Positions 40,873-50,323 of a DNA stretch of 64,000 bases are shown here, piece after piece. Position 1 is the first letter of the stretch, and every line of letters starts with the position of its first letter. A program made the translations under genes and the position numbers. The notes below the pieces were generated by a model that did no database searches, was not told the DNA's origin, and saw nothing but the letters and a program-made list of their open reading frames with translations. Source of the stretch: Bacillota bacterium (GTDB lineage Bacteria; Bacillota; Clostridia; Oscillospirales; Acutalibacteraceae); assembly GCA_023416955.1 (NCBI GenBank), contig JAEZGM010000031.1, forward strand, positions 124,001 through 188,000. Reading direction: 5' to 3'.

Positions 40873-43800
40873 ATGGAAAAAGACAGCGTTTTTCATCGTG
40901 CCCTTTCTTTGCTTTTGGTGTTTGCTTTTGTATTCACCATTGTTCAGGCGGACATTCCTGAAATGCACGCGTCCGCCGCTTCTGTAGTGACCAACACCAA
41001 TTTACTGAAACACTCCACTTTTGAAGAGACGGATGTCGATCTGCCTTATGCAGAATACGGAGTGCCCCGTTTAGACAATTGGTATTATTACGGAAGTTCC
41101 CAAAAAGTGAATCAAGATGCGCACGACGGCGAATGGGCAGTTGAAGAGAGCACTTCCGGCGATTCGCTCGAACAGGAAGTAAAGGGGCTGAAGGTAGGAG
41201 CTACCTACGAAGTCAGTGTTTGGGCAAAGGTTACCGATCCCAGCGCGTCCGTTTATTTCGGTGTGAAAAATTATGGCGGCGACGAAGTAAAACAGAAAAT
41301 TACTTCAACAGAGTATCAGCAGTACACCATACCTTTTACCTATTCAGGTTCTGCAAATGCTCTGGCTTATATCTGGTCGGAGAGCCTTTCTAACGGCGCT
41401 AAAGTCTACATGGATGATTTCTCCATGTCGCTAAAAAGTGACCTGCAGGAAGTTGGTATTGAAAACGGTTCCGTTTCCATCACCTTTAAAGACAGTGCCG
41501 CAGAAAATATGAAAAAAGAAAACTTTGACATTACTTACAAATCGTCCATCGATGAAGCTAACGTAAAACCGTTGACAATTACGGACGAAGAAGTCAATGG
41601 CAATGTCCTTAAACTGAACTTTGATCCAATTCCGGCTGCGGCGGTGCAGCAAACCGCTACGGTGGACCTGGCTTATAAGCCCAGTGAGGAAAACGAAGTC
41701 TGGACGGTGGATTTTTCAATTGCTCCCGACGGCAGCCAGCCGGTGGTGGCAGGCTTATCCAGTATAAACGTCTCCAATGGTTCCGTAAAAGCGGTACTGG
41801 ATCAGGCACCGACGGTAGCACCGGTGCTGAAAGACTTTATCGTGGAAAAGAGCGTGGACGGCTCCGCGTTTCAAGCGGTGAACGTCAATTCGTTCAGCTA
41901 TGATAAAGCGGCGAAAACCGTTACACTCGGCTTTCCGCAAACCGGTTCCGCCAATGCGGCGAAAAAGGTTACCGTGAAAGTGACTTATGCGGACGCATTC
42001 AAAACGGCGGATTTTACCGTGGAAGCGAATCAGGGAATATCCTATTATGTTGACGCGGTAAACGGAAACGACAGCAACGACGGAAAAACACCGCAGACTG
42101 CCGTCAAAAGCATTACTCGAGTCAACAGCATTATGTTTCACCCCGGGGATAAGCTGTTGTTTCATTGTGGCCAAACATGGGCCGGCGAGTTAATGCCGAA
42201 GGGTTCCGGAGCCGAAGGCTCCCCGATCATCATCAAAAGCTATGGCAGCGGTCCCAAACCGGTTATAATGCCGGGTGCTGACCGGGTGCTGCCCTATTTC
42301 AATGTGGCAAGCAACGTGAACCGAAACCAGACCATCAACAATGTTATTACATTTTCCAATCAGGAATACTGGGAAGTCCGTGACCTGGAGCTGTACGATC
42401 CGAAATTCAGCAGCATCGACCCGAATACTACGACTGTATTTCGCCGCGCTGTCAATATCATTGCGGAAGACACCGGCGATCTGCATTATTTTGTATTTAA
42501 TAACTTAACGATTCATGGATTTCGCGGCCCGAACTCAAATGTAGGAAAATCCTCCGGCGGAATTATTGTAACCGTTCTTTCCAATCCGGATGATGCAAGA
42601 AAACGTGTTCCGACCGCTGTAGACGACATTACGGTAACAAACTGTGAAATGTATGATCTGGGCCGTTCCGGCTTCAACTTCTCTTCTCCTTGGACCACAC
42701 GGGTCGGTTCGGAATGGGGAACATTCGGCTATTCCGGGTATGGAGAATGGAGGCCGAACCAGAACATCACTATTAAGAATAACACGATTTATAACATCGA
42801 CGGTGACGGGATTCTGATTGACGGATGCAAAAACGTCATGGTCGAGCACAACACCGTCTACAAAGCGGCAACAAACAGTGCCTATGCGGTTTGTATTTTT
42901 AACTGGAATTCCGATAACACGGTGTTCCAATTCAATGAGGCTTATGATGCAGCGCCTGCCGGAAGTCCTGCCTGGGATGGACAGGGGATTGAGATTGACG
43001 CTCTGAACCGTGATACCTATGTACAGTACAACTATATGCACGATAATGGCGGCGGCAGTTTCATGTGGTGTTCTGCGGATGAGTACCGGTCATTCCGGGG
43101 AATTTACCGCTACAATATCATGCAGAATGATTTGACCAAATCAGGTGTGATCGATTGGAGGCCGAACCAGATTGACAGTATGGCATATAATAACACGATT
43201 TACCTGGGTAAGCTGCCGGCCGGGCAAAAACGAAAATTCATGTCTGTAACGGATACGACTCCCGGAAATTGTAAGTTTTATAACAATATCTTTTACAACC
43301 AGGGCGAACTGGACGTAAATGATTTTCATGAGACTGAAATTGATTGGAAAAATAACATCTTTTACAATTTCAGCGGTGTTCCAGCAAACGATATCAATGT
43401 AATAACAGAAAATCCAAAGTTTGTAAACCCCGGTTCCGGAGCTCTCGGAATCAGCAGTGTCAGCGGGTATAAGCTGCAGGCGGGTTCTCCCGCGATTAAT
43501 GCCGGTCTGACAATTTCGGACAATGGGGGACGGGACTATTTTGGCACTGCACTTTCGGACGGAAAAACCGATATCGGTGCGGCCGAATATGTGTCTGCCT
43601 CCAGCCAATCCGGACATGGAAGCTCCGGCGGTTCCGCGGGAGCAGGTACGGATACGGGCACCGCTCCGCTGGTTCCGGCAACCAGCTTCAAGCTGGATAC
43701 CACTGCGACCTATACGTTCGGTGTGGGCGGTGTATATAGTTTTCTGGTAAAGACAATTTCACAGACAATCCCCACGGTTACTTCCAGTTCGAAAAATGTG

Positions 43801-44199
43801 GCGGTTGCGTTCAGTAAAAAAGTGGACGGCGGTTATTTGTTCCAGATTACGGGCGGCGGAGAAGGTTCCGCACTGATTACAGCGCAGATCGGTAACGAAT
43901 TCGCGACCTTCCCGGTCGTTGTAAACGGAAAATCCGTAAAGTCCGATACCACACACCCGTTTACTATGAAGGCAGGCGCAAAATATTGCTTTAAATTTAC
44001 TGTAAACCCGGCAGGCAAGGGAACAACCAGCTTTACGGTGGGTAACGGAACAGTGTTTTATACGCGCTTTGTGAAAAGGGTCGGAAATGACTATTATTTT
44101 GAAATACAGTCCACCGGCATGAAAGGGATTTCCACTGGCGTTTATACTACAATGCCGGGACAGAAGCCGGTTTTGCAGTGTGTGGTCGGTGTAGCATAA
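40873..44199 (+). CDS. Secreted GH136-like beta-helix enzyme (candidate lacto-N-biosidase)
   Basis: A 1108-residue exported protein: signal peptide (1-35), CBM4/9-like domain (about 35-190), two Ig-like modules (to about 390), then a right-handed beta-helix of about 500 residues starting YYVDAVNGNDSNDGKTP. Two Asp seven residues apart in DGQGIEID (Asp702, Asp709) match the spacing I recall for the LnbX catalytic pair. Two copies of a C-terminal module (about 939-1021 and 1022-1108) follow. It would release lacto-N-biose from type-1 milk or mucin glycans outside the cell for the importer and GH112 enzyme. ATG 40873 has AAGGAG ahead; the open frame to 40795 is not coding-like. No LPXTG or SLH anchor. 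Confidence 0.7.
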   Translation: MEKDSVFHRALSLLLVFAFVFTIVQADIPEMHASAASVVTNTNLLKHSTFEETDVDLPYAEYGVPRLDNWYYYGSSQKVNQDAHDGEWAVEESTSGDSLEQEVKGLKVGATYEVSVWAKVTDPSASVYFGVKNYGGDEVKQKITSTEYQQYTIPFTYSGSANALAYIWSESLSNGAKVYMDDFSMSLKSDLQEVGIENGSVSITFKDSAAENMKKENFDITYKSSIDEANVKPLTITDEEVNGNVLKLNFDPIPAAAVQQTATVDLAYKPSEENEVWTVDFSIAPDGSQPVVAGLSSINVSNGSVKAVLDQAPTVAPVLKDFIVEKSVDGSAFQAVNVNSFSYDKAAKTVTLGFPQTGSANAAKKVTVKVTYADAFKTADFTVEANQGISYYVDAVNGNDSNDGKTPQTAVKSITRVNSIMFHPGDKLLFHCGQTWAGELMPKGSGAEGSPIIIKSYGSGPKPVIMPGADRVLPYFNVASNVNRNQTINNVITFSNQEYWEVRDLELYDPKFSSIDPNTTTVFRRAVNIIAEDTGDLHYFVFNNLTIHGFRGPNSNVGKSSGGIIVTVLSNPDDARKRVPTAVDDITVTNCEMYDLGRSGFNFSSPWTTRVGSEWGTFGYSGYGEWRPNQNITIKNNTIYNIDGDGILIDGCKNVMVEHNTVYKAATNSAYAVCIFNWNSDNTVFQFNEAYDAAPAGSPAWDGQGIEIDALNRDTYVQYNYMHDNGGGSFMWCSADEYRSFRGIYRYNIMQNDLTKSGVIDWRPNQIDSMAYNNTIYLGKLPAGQKRKFMSVTDTTPGNCKFYNNIFYNQGELDVNDFHETEIDWKNNIFYNFSGVPANDINVITENPKFVNPGSGALGISSVSGYKLQAGSPAINAGLTISDNGGRDYFGTALSDGKTDIGAAEYVSASSQSGHGSSGGSAGAGTDTGTAPLVPATSFKLDTTATYTFGVGGVYSFLVKTISQTIPTVTSSSKNVAVAFSKKVDGGYLFQITGGGEGSALITAQIGNEFATFPVVVNGKSVKSDTTHPFTMKAGAKYCFKFTVNPAGKGTTSFTVGNGTVFYTRFVKRVGNDYYFEIQSTGMKGISTGVYTTMPGQKPVLQCVVGVA

Positions 44200-44255
44200 G
44201 GGAAATCCAGAAGAATTTTGCAGCGTGACGGGCGAAGGTGCTCGGTGCGATTGCT

Positions 44256-44285
44256 CTGAAGACCGGGCTTTTGCCCGGCCTTCAG
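44256..44285 (+). terminator. Hairpin between the two secreted-enzyme genes
   Basis: CTGAAG-A-CCGGGC (44256-44268), TTTT loop, GCCCGG-C-CTTCAG (44273-44285); one A-C mismatch. The downstream tract is A-rich, so termination may be partial. No gene lies in 44200-44466. Confidence 0.6.
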
Positions 44286-44466
44286 AATAAAAAGAATATC
44301 GAGTTCTGCGGCAGAACAGACAGATGCGCCATATTCTTGGCTGCACTTTCGGTTTTTCTGTTTTGACGCGGCTTGGTTTTGTGCGGAAAAAATTCATATA
44401 AAAAAGAAAAAATTATTTTGAGTGGTTGAAAAATTCGACCTATTGTAGGAAAGGAATGGTCATGAA

Positions 44467-47400
44467 ATGAAGCTGTTCCAAAAAGTTTGCGCACTCTGTC
44501 TGTCATTGACTGTACTGATTGGTGCTGTTCCGCTGAAGGGCACGTTTGCGTCTGCGGCGGAAGCAAATCAAATCAGTGTTGTCAAAGACTCAAACGTAAT
44601 GTTGGACGGTGCTCTGGATGAGGAAGTCTGGCAGCCTTTAACCCCTGTAGCAAAACAGATTGTCGGCGATACCGATACAATAAATGCCGGGTTTAATGTT
44701 ACGTGGGACAACAGCAATCTTTATGTCGGCGTTCAGGTAACGGCTAAAACCGAAGATAAAACCTCGTTCAATAAAGACAGTATTTCCGTTTACCTTGCTC
44801 CGAAAAATAATCGCGGGTCTTATTCAAAAGATGATTTTCAACTGCAGATCTCGAATAAAGGGACAACGGTTACAACGGGATATGCCGGCTCAGGGAAAAA
44901 TTCCACGCTGAAAGTTTCGGAAATTTCAACGAAATATCAGCCTATTGAAAAAGGATATACAATGGAAATCGAAATTCCCTGGACCGTGGTCGGATTTGTC
45001 CCTCAGGGTACCAGCGACATGGGATTTGACCTGATGGCTTTTGACGGTGACGCCGGAAATGTACTGGTGTGGTCGGGCGATTCCGACAATTGGACCAATA
45101 CGTCTCATTTCGGGACCCTGACGTTCACCAGTGACGGAACGGAACCGAATGGGCAGGCGCTGACCATGGACCGTACCGTATATGCTTCCCAGTCGGATAT
45201 CAGTGTTCACTATTCAAAGGGTGTGTCCGGCGATGCGGTCGGGATCATTTCCAAAGGTGCGAAACCATCCGAGGAGGACCCAATCTGGTCACACGCAGCG
45301 GAGGGTGCCGGTACGGCAACTTATTCCGCGGATGAGAACAATTTGGAATCCGGCGATTATGATGTGATTTTTTATAACACCGATAATAAATCGGTGTATG
45401 TGCGTAAGACCGTTTCCATCGGTGAGGTAAAAGTATATACGGATCAGGGAATTTACGCCAAAGCCGATCAATCCGATATTACCGTTCATTTCGACCATGC
45501 TGCCGACGGCAGCTGGATTGGCCTGTATTTTGACAATGATACGCCCGGCGATTCTACTTCGTCTATTGCATGGAAATACACCGGAGCTTCTAGCGGTGAG
45601 ATTACTTTTACGCAGGAGGATATTGCCGCTTCCGGCAGATTGTATTATAACGGAAAAAAACAGGACTACTTAAGAACCGGTGATTATAAGGTGATTCTCT
45701 TTGCGGACGGCGGGTATACAATTGATCAGGTTTGTCCTTTTTCCGTGACCGGAGCGGAGTTTACCCTGGACAAAACATCGTTCTCTTCCAATTTTCAAAT
45801 CAATCTGGATTACAGCGGAACCGATGCGGAAAACAATAAGGACTGGGTTGGAATATTTGACAAAAATACGGTTCCGTCCTCCAGTGCCCCGCTGTATGCC
45901 TACAAATATGCAGCCGGTGACTCCGGCAGCCTTACCTTTACACAGGATGACGTAAAAGATTATCCATACAGCCCGCTGAACGGGCAGGCTCTGCCGTCCG
46001 GCGAGTATGAAATTGCGCTGCTTGCAAACGACGGGTATGATGTGCTGGACAGCGCAGAATTTACCGTTGTGGACACTGCGGCATACCCTCCCGCCGCCGT
46101 TTCTTACAAAAGAACCGGTAACAGAGTCGGTTATGCCGACGGTAGAGTAGTCATTACGAATGACGACCACGAGTCTACCCTTCAATACAACCTGTATTGG
46201 GGTGATGAGAACGGCAAACTGAACGGATTTGACAAAATTGATACCGTTAAAAAGATGGCCGGTGGTTATTCCGGCTATACCATGGTAGCCAACACGTTTA
46301 TTCCGGCGCAAGCCACTAGACTGTTGGTGTACGGCGTGAGCAGCGCCGGGGAATCTGATACTCCCGCATATGCCGAAATTCCTGCCAGCGCAAAATTTCC
46401 GAATGAAACCCCACTTTATACCTACAACGTCATTTCGGATACTCATATTACCACATGGGATAGCTCCATGAATAAATACTTTGACCTTGCGCTGAAGGAC
46501 ATTAAACAAAATGATCCGAACAGCAGCGGAATTTTTATTGATGGCGATATGGTAGACAGCGGACTGGATGAGAATTATGCAAAATTCTTCTCCATTCTGG
46601 ACGCGAATAAAGCCGGATTGCCCAATATTTACTATGCAATTGGAAACCATGAGTTCATGGAAACTACCAACGTGCCCTACGGCCATCCGATGGACGGAAA
46701 GCTTCAGAAATGGCTGGATAACACGAAGGAACCCAACATTTATTACGATCAGTACATTAACGGGCAGCATTTCATTGTTATGGGGTCGGAGCAGTCTGTC
46801 TACGATACAACCTATCAGGATGATGATTGCTATATTTCAGAAACTCAGTTTAACTGGTTAAGACAAAAGCTTGCCGAGACAAAAAATAAAAAAGAACCGA
46901 TTTTCCTGTTTCTGCATCAATCCATGTCTAATACCGTTGCGGGCTCCATTGGTATAAAGGGTACCGACGGTGCACAGGGCTGGTATGGCATGAAGCCCGA
47001 ACAGGAAGAGGAACTCAGAAGTATTTTGAAGGGCTATCCTCAGGTGGTTCTGTTCAACGGTCATTCCCACTGGGTTCTGGAGTCCAAATACGAGATGTAT
47101 GACGGAAAAAATACGTTTGCCAGCATCTTTAATACCGCCTCCGCGGGATCCCTCTGGTCGGACGCGGGAGAAACTATTGACGGCAGCCAGGGGCTGTACG
47201 TGGAAGTCTATAAGGATAAAGTTCTGGTGAAAGGAAGAAGCTTTTCCAACGGCAATTGGATTCCGAAAGCCTTCTTTTCGGTGGACTTGAACGAGAAGTT
47301 TCAGAGTGCCTCCAGTTCGGGCGGAAGTTCGGGCGGTGCCGGCGGTTCCGGTTCCAATTCGTCCGGAGTATCCTCTTCAACAGGTTCTCCTTCTTCCGGT

Positions 47401-48438
47401 ACTGTAACAAAAGTGACTGACGGAAGCGGAGCTTTGGTTTCGGTTACCACTAAGCCGGACACGGTTCCGGTGGTGTCCGGAACAAAATCGTCAGTTTCTG
47501 TCAGCGTTCCACAGGACGCAGTGAGCAATCTTGCATCCGCAACGGCGCAAAAACCGGTAATACTGAACATTATCGCACCGGAGTCCGCGCTTTTGGAACA
47601 GCTGAACAGCAGCTCCGTACATTCGGTAGACCTTAGCGTGAAGGTTCCGGCAGAAGCGATAAACAGTGCAAATGCCAGTGCGAAAGTTTCTATTGTTCTG
47701 CCTTCCTCCGTACTGCAGTCTGCAAAAACTAAGAATAAAGACATTTTGCTGCAGGTAGTAAATGCTCAGACCGGCGCTATGGCTTATTCCTGGAGTTTCA
47801 GCGGTGCCGCGCTAGGCCGCTCCGTATCTTCCGTAATTCCAATCAATACGTCCGTCACGGTCAATACGGTTCAAAGCAACGCGCAGATTTCTCAGGCGGT
47901 AGCGGCAGGCTCGGCAGACCGTCAGGCATCGGGTACCGTCATTCAGTTTGCGGAAAACGGATTACTTCCCGCGCCTGCTTCCGTAAGAGTATACGTTGGA
48001 AATCAGGCGAACTGCGGGCCAAACTCAAAAGTTTATCTGTATTACCATAATTCGGCGGTCAATTCCCTTGAAAAGCTGCCAAAACAGGAATACACCGTAG
48101 ACGCGCAGGGATACCTGAATTTTACGGTGGCACACAATTCAAGCTTTGTCGTCCTGCCTAAAGCAGCGACAACTCCATATCCCGTTCAGTCGGACACCAC
48201 TTATCCGGTTGGAGTGAAAAATAGCAATACTTATACTTTTACAATGACAGTCAGTGGAAATGTGGTTCCAACCTTTACGACCGGCAACGGGAAAATCTTT
48301 ACCAATGTAGTAAAGAGGCAGGGAAACCGTTACTATGTGACGGTGAAAGCGGTCGGCAAAAAAGATGAGATGACGGCACTGTATTGTACTGTTCCGGGAA
48401 AAAAGGCGATTCCAATGTGTTATCTGGCTATTTCTTGA
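44467..48438 (+). CDS. Secreted multi-domain metallophosphoesterase with CBM9-like domain
   Basis: A 1323-residue exported protein. After the signal peptide (1-30) comes a CBM9/DOMON-like domain (about 35-225), then three Ig-like repeats of about 100 residues, and a calcineurin-type phosphoesterase (about 650-950) with VISDTH, DGDMVDSG, AIGNHEFM, FLFLHQS and FNGHSHWV metal-binding motifs. A Ser/Gly linker leads to a long beta-rich region, and the end (1240-1323) is the same module found twice in the GH136-like protein. It may strip phosphate from sugars or phospholipids at the cell surface. Last gene of the locus. Confidence 0.85.
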   Translation: MKLFQKVCALCLSLTVLIGAVPLKGTFASAAEANQISVVKDSNVMLDGALDEEVWQPLTPVAKQIVGDTDTINAGFNVTWDNSNLYVGVQVTAKTEDKTSFNKDSISVYLAPKNNRGSYSKDDFQLQISNKGTTVTTGYAGSGKNSTLKVSEISTKYQPIEKGYTMEIEIPWTVVGFVPQGTSDMGFDLMAFDGDAGNVLVWSGDSDNWTNTSHFGTLTFTSDGTEPNGQALTMDRTVYASQSDISVHYSKGVSGDAVGIISKGAKPSEEDPIWSHAAEGAGTATYSADENNLESGDYDVIFYNTDNKSVYVRKTVSIGEVKVYTDQGIYAKADQSDITVHFDHAADGSWIGLYFDNDTPGDSTSSIAWKYTGASSGEITFTQEDIAASGRLYYNGKKQDYLRTGDYKVILFADGGYTIDQVCPFSVTGAEFTLDKTSFSSNFQINLDYSGTDAENNKDWVGIFDKNTVPSSSAPLYAYKYAAGDSGSLTFTQDDVKDYPYSPLNGQALPSGEYEIALLANDGYDVLDSAEFTVVDTAAYPPAAVSYKRTGNRVGYADGRVVITNDDHESTLQYNLYWGDENGKLNGFDKIDTVKKMAGGYSGYTMVANTFIPAQATRLLVYGVSSAGESDTPAYAEIPASAKFPNETPLYTYNVISDTHITTWDSSMNKYFDLALKDIKQNDPNSSGIFIDGDMVDSGLDENYAKFFSILDANKAGLPNIYYAIGNHEFMETTNVPYGHPMDGKLQKWLDNTKEPNIYYDQYINGQHFIVMGSEQSVYDTTYQDDDCYISETQFNWLRQKLAETKNKKEPIFLFLHQSMSNTVAGSIGIKGTDGAQGWYGMKPEQEEELRSILKGYPQVVLFNGHSHWVLESKYEMYDGKNTFASIFNTASAGSLWSDAGETIDGSQGLYVEVYKDKVLVKGRSFSNGNWIPKAFFSVDLNEKFQSASSSGGSSGGAGGSGSNSSGVSSSTGSPSSGTVTKVTDGSGALVSVTTKPDTVPVVSGTKSSVSVSVPQDAVSNLASATAQKPVILNIIAPESALLEQLNSSSVHSVDLSVKVPAEAINSANASAKVSIVLPSSVLQSAKTKNKDILLQVVNAQTGAMAYSWSFSGAALGRSVSSVIPINTSVTVNTVQSNAQISQAVAAGSADRQASGTVIQFAENGLLPAPASVRVYVGNQANCGPNSKVYLYYHNSAVNSLEKLPKQEYTVDAQGYLNFTVAHNSSFVVLPKAATTPYPVQSDTTYPVGVKNSNTYTFTMTVSGNVVPTFTTGNGKIFTNVVKRQGNRYYVTVKAVGKKDEMTALYCTVPGKKAIPMCYLAIS

Positions 48439-48463
48439 TTCATTTTATAGATTTACTCAAATT

Positions 48464-48502
48464 GAGAAACAGCAGGAAGAGTTACTCTTCCTGCTGTTTC
48501 TC
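48464..48502 (+). terminator. Terminator of the LNB locus, 19-bp perfect stem
   Basis: GAGAAACAGCAGGAAGAGT (48464-48482), one T, and its exact complement (48484-48502), followed by TTTGC. It lies about 100 bp from the right end of element B. Confidence 0.85.
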
Positions 48503-48599
48503 TTTGCAGTTTGCATCGGATTTCCATTTTATTCGGAAAGAATCCTAATATGTATGGAATGGGTTTTCTCCAATTCTGTTGGGAATTTTATTTATGGCA

Positions 48600-48626
48600 C
48601 CCCTTTGTACGCTTTGCTTCACCAAA
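48600..48626. other. Attachment site, right end of element B
   Basis: CCCCTTTGTACGC (48600-48612) then TTTG and the core CTTCACCAAA (48617-48626), after which cotJC resumes. The arm mirrors GCGTACAAAAGGG at 22109-22121. Confidence 0.8.
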
Positions 48627-48748
48627 ACGCTGGTAATGAACGACTTCACGCGCGCGCAGGAATTTAATAGGATCGCGTACATCGGGGTCATCGGCGAAGC
48701 GCAGGATATTATCATAGGTGGTGCGTGCTTTCTGCTCTGCTGCAATCG
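48617..48748 (-). pseudogene. cotJC: cotJC, middle segment (codons about 139-181)
   Basis: Read on the minus strand from 48743 it gives AAEQKARTTYDNILRFADDP, then DVRDPIKFLRAREVVHYQRFGE, an unmistakable piece of CotJC-type manganese catalase (QKAR helix and the EVVH metal-ligand helix). It has no start codon, and past the core it runs 10 codons into element B and stops at 48588. The left core (CTTCACCAAA) joins it to 22099-21686 and the right core (AATCG) to 56656-57072, in frame at both. It is flanked by the two elements and only about 130 bp long. Confidence 0.9.
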
Positions 48749-48760
48749 TGTATCGACTAC
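48744..48760. other. Attachment site, left end of element A
   Basis: Core AATCG (48744-48748), then TGTA-TC-GACTAC (48749-48760). The mirror-image arm GTAGTC-TT-TACA is at 56643-56654, before the second AATCG copy. Confidence 0.8.
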
Positions 48761-48769
48761 TTTTTAGTG

Positions 48770-50323
48770 TTAGAAATTCCAGTGAATTTCTATTGTGCGC
48801 TGCTTTGTTTTTGGGTCACGCTTTCCCACATAGATGCAATCAATGAGTGTTTCTACCATTGGTCGGGTAAGCTGTTTAATGTCGGTGTATTGTTCTACCA
48901 TTTGGCGGCGGTCTTGTGCCGTCTGCATTTTATCGGTAACCTCAGCAAGCTGCATCTGTGCGGTGTCGATTTGGCTTTGCAATCGCTCTTTGTCGCGGTG
49001 AAAATCTTTGGAGAATTCCATAAATTCATCATCCGTAATTAGACCCTTTACCTTATCGAGATACAGCGATTTAATCCCATTTCTGCATTCCGCTGCTTTC
49101 TTTTGATAAAACTCCAAATCGATTTCAATCTGGTTGCGGCGTTCTTCCATGCGGTCATTAAACTGAATCTTTTCTTCCAGTTCACCTTTGTCAAGATATT
49201 CCGCAGTCAATTTGCGAAGTTCAGCCAAAACAGTTTTTTCCAGAACAGAAACAGAAATGAAAGCACCCTCACAGGCTTCTTTAGAAGTGTATTTCGTGGA
49301 GCATTGTAAATAATGCTTGCCACGATTCTTTTGTGAGCGCATGACATATCCGCATTCGCTACACCGTGCTTTTTTTGCAAACAGTCCAATAGTTCCAACC
49401 GTAAACGGCTTTGTTTTTTGCCGTACCATTGTCTGAACCCTATCCCATAATTCACGGTCAATAATTGGTTCGTGTGTACCCTCAACAACAATCCATTTAT
49501 CTTTTGGTAACGGTTTGTTGATTTTCGACTTATAGGAAATACTTCCATATTTGCCTTGAACCATATTCCCAATGTAGATTTCATTAACCAACATATCCGA
49601 TATGGCGAAATATTTCCAGAGTGTGCTGCTTTTTGTCTTGGGTTGCTGATAGCGTAAACCATGCAGCCGTTTATATTCCGTGGGATTCGGAATGCCCCGG
49701 TCATTGAGCATTCGAGCAATGGCAACTTTTCCATAACCTTTGGAAAAGAGGGTAAAAACCTCCCTTACGATTTTGGCAGCTTCTTCATCAATTATCAGAT
49801 GTCCTTTTTGCTCTGGGTCTTTCAGATAACCAAATAAGGCAAAAGCGCCTATATGCATTCCGTTTTTGCGTTTGTTTGTAAGTACACTTTTGATATTATC
49901 CGACATATCTTCCAAATACCATTCGTTTATAAGGCCGTTAATCTGGCGGGATTTTTTATTTCCTCTTACCTCGGTATCTGCATTGTCAACAACGCTAACA
50001 AAACGGATGCCCCATTCCACAAACTTTCCGTGAATATACTTTTCCACCATTTCAAGTTCGCGGGTAAACCGGGACTGTGTTTTACAAAGGACGATATCAA
50101 ATTTGTGCTTTTCGGCATCGGTCAAAAGTCGGTTAAAATCCGGTCGATTACGGTCTGAACCAGTAAAATCATCATCGGAATATATTCCGTAAACTTCCCA
50201 GTTGTGCTCCATACTGTACTGCACAAGCATGGACTTCTGATTTTGAATGCTTTCGCTGTCCTCCGTCTCTACTTGCTTGTCTTTATCTTCTTCCGAAAGT
50301 CTGCAATAAATTGCTACCTTCAT
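48770..50323 (-). CDS. Large serine recombinase of element A
   Basis: A 517-residue integrase. The catalytic domain opens VAIYCRLSEEDKDK with nucleophile Ser10, followed by LCKTQSRFTREL and the KSRQINGLINEW helix. The recombinase domain has FGYLKDPEQ and LVNEIYIGN, then a zinc ribbon (CSECGYVM...YLQC), a coiled coil and a terminus IEIHWNF like the other recombinase in the window. Its stop is 21 bp from the left core, the usual place for an element's own integrase. It should integrate into and excise from the cotJC site; excision restores the cotJC frame here. ATG 50323 with GAGGCGG. The 50324-50602 gap behind it is AT-rich with no gene. Confidence 0.95.
   Translation of the reverse strand: MKVAIYCRLSEEDKDKQVETEDSESIQNQKSMLVQYSMEHNWEVYGIYSDDDFTGSDRNRPDFNRLLTDAEKHKFDIVLCKTQSRFTRELEMVEKYIHGKFVEWGIRFVSVVDNADTEVRGNKKSRQINGLINEWYLEDMSDNIKSVLTNKRKNGMHIGAFALFGYLKDPEQKGHLIIDEEAAKIVREVFTLFSKGYGKVAIARMLNDRGIPNPTEYKRLHGLRYQQPKTKSSTLWKYFAISDMLVNEIYIGNMVQGKYGSISYKSKINKPLPKDKWIVVEGTHEPIIDRELWDRVQTMVRQKTKPFTVGTIGLFAKKARCSECGYVMRSQKNRGKHYLQCSTKYTSKEACEGAFISVSVLEKTVLAELRKLTAEYLDKGELEEKIQFNDRMEERRNQIEIDLEFYQKKAAECRNGIKSLYLDKVKGLITDDEFMEFSKDFHRDKERLQSQIDTAQMQLAEVTDKMQTAQDRRQMVEQYTDIKQLTRPMVETLIDCIYVGKRDPKTKQRTIEIHWNF

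Larger units (their letters stand above)
22109..48626. mobile_element. Element B: 26.5-kb serine-recombinase-type insertion in cotJC
   Basis: The element is defined by its ends. Both junctions share the 10-bp core CTTCACCAAA (22099-22108 and 48617-48626), and cotJC reads in frame across the core if the interval is removed. Joining the two element ends gives a near-perfect palindrome: 17-bp arms matching in 16 positions around CTTCAC, as expected of a serine-integrase attP. The cargo is a polyamine-type ABC system with an amidohydrolase, a chemoreceptor, a large serine recombinase with a 54-aa partner, and a lacto-N-biose utilisation locus. No conjugation genes are seen. The recombinase sits mid-element rather than at an end, so its link to these ends is inferred. 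Confidence 0.8.

Noticed and set aside
48545..48745. 66-codon minus-strand frame over the cotJC middle segment
   Set aside because: Out of frame with the clear CotJC reading of the same DNA.
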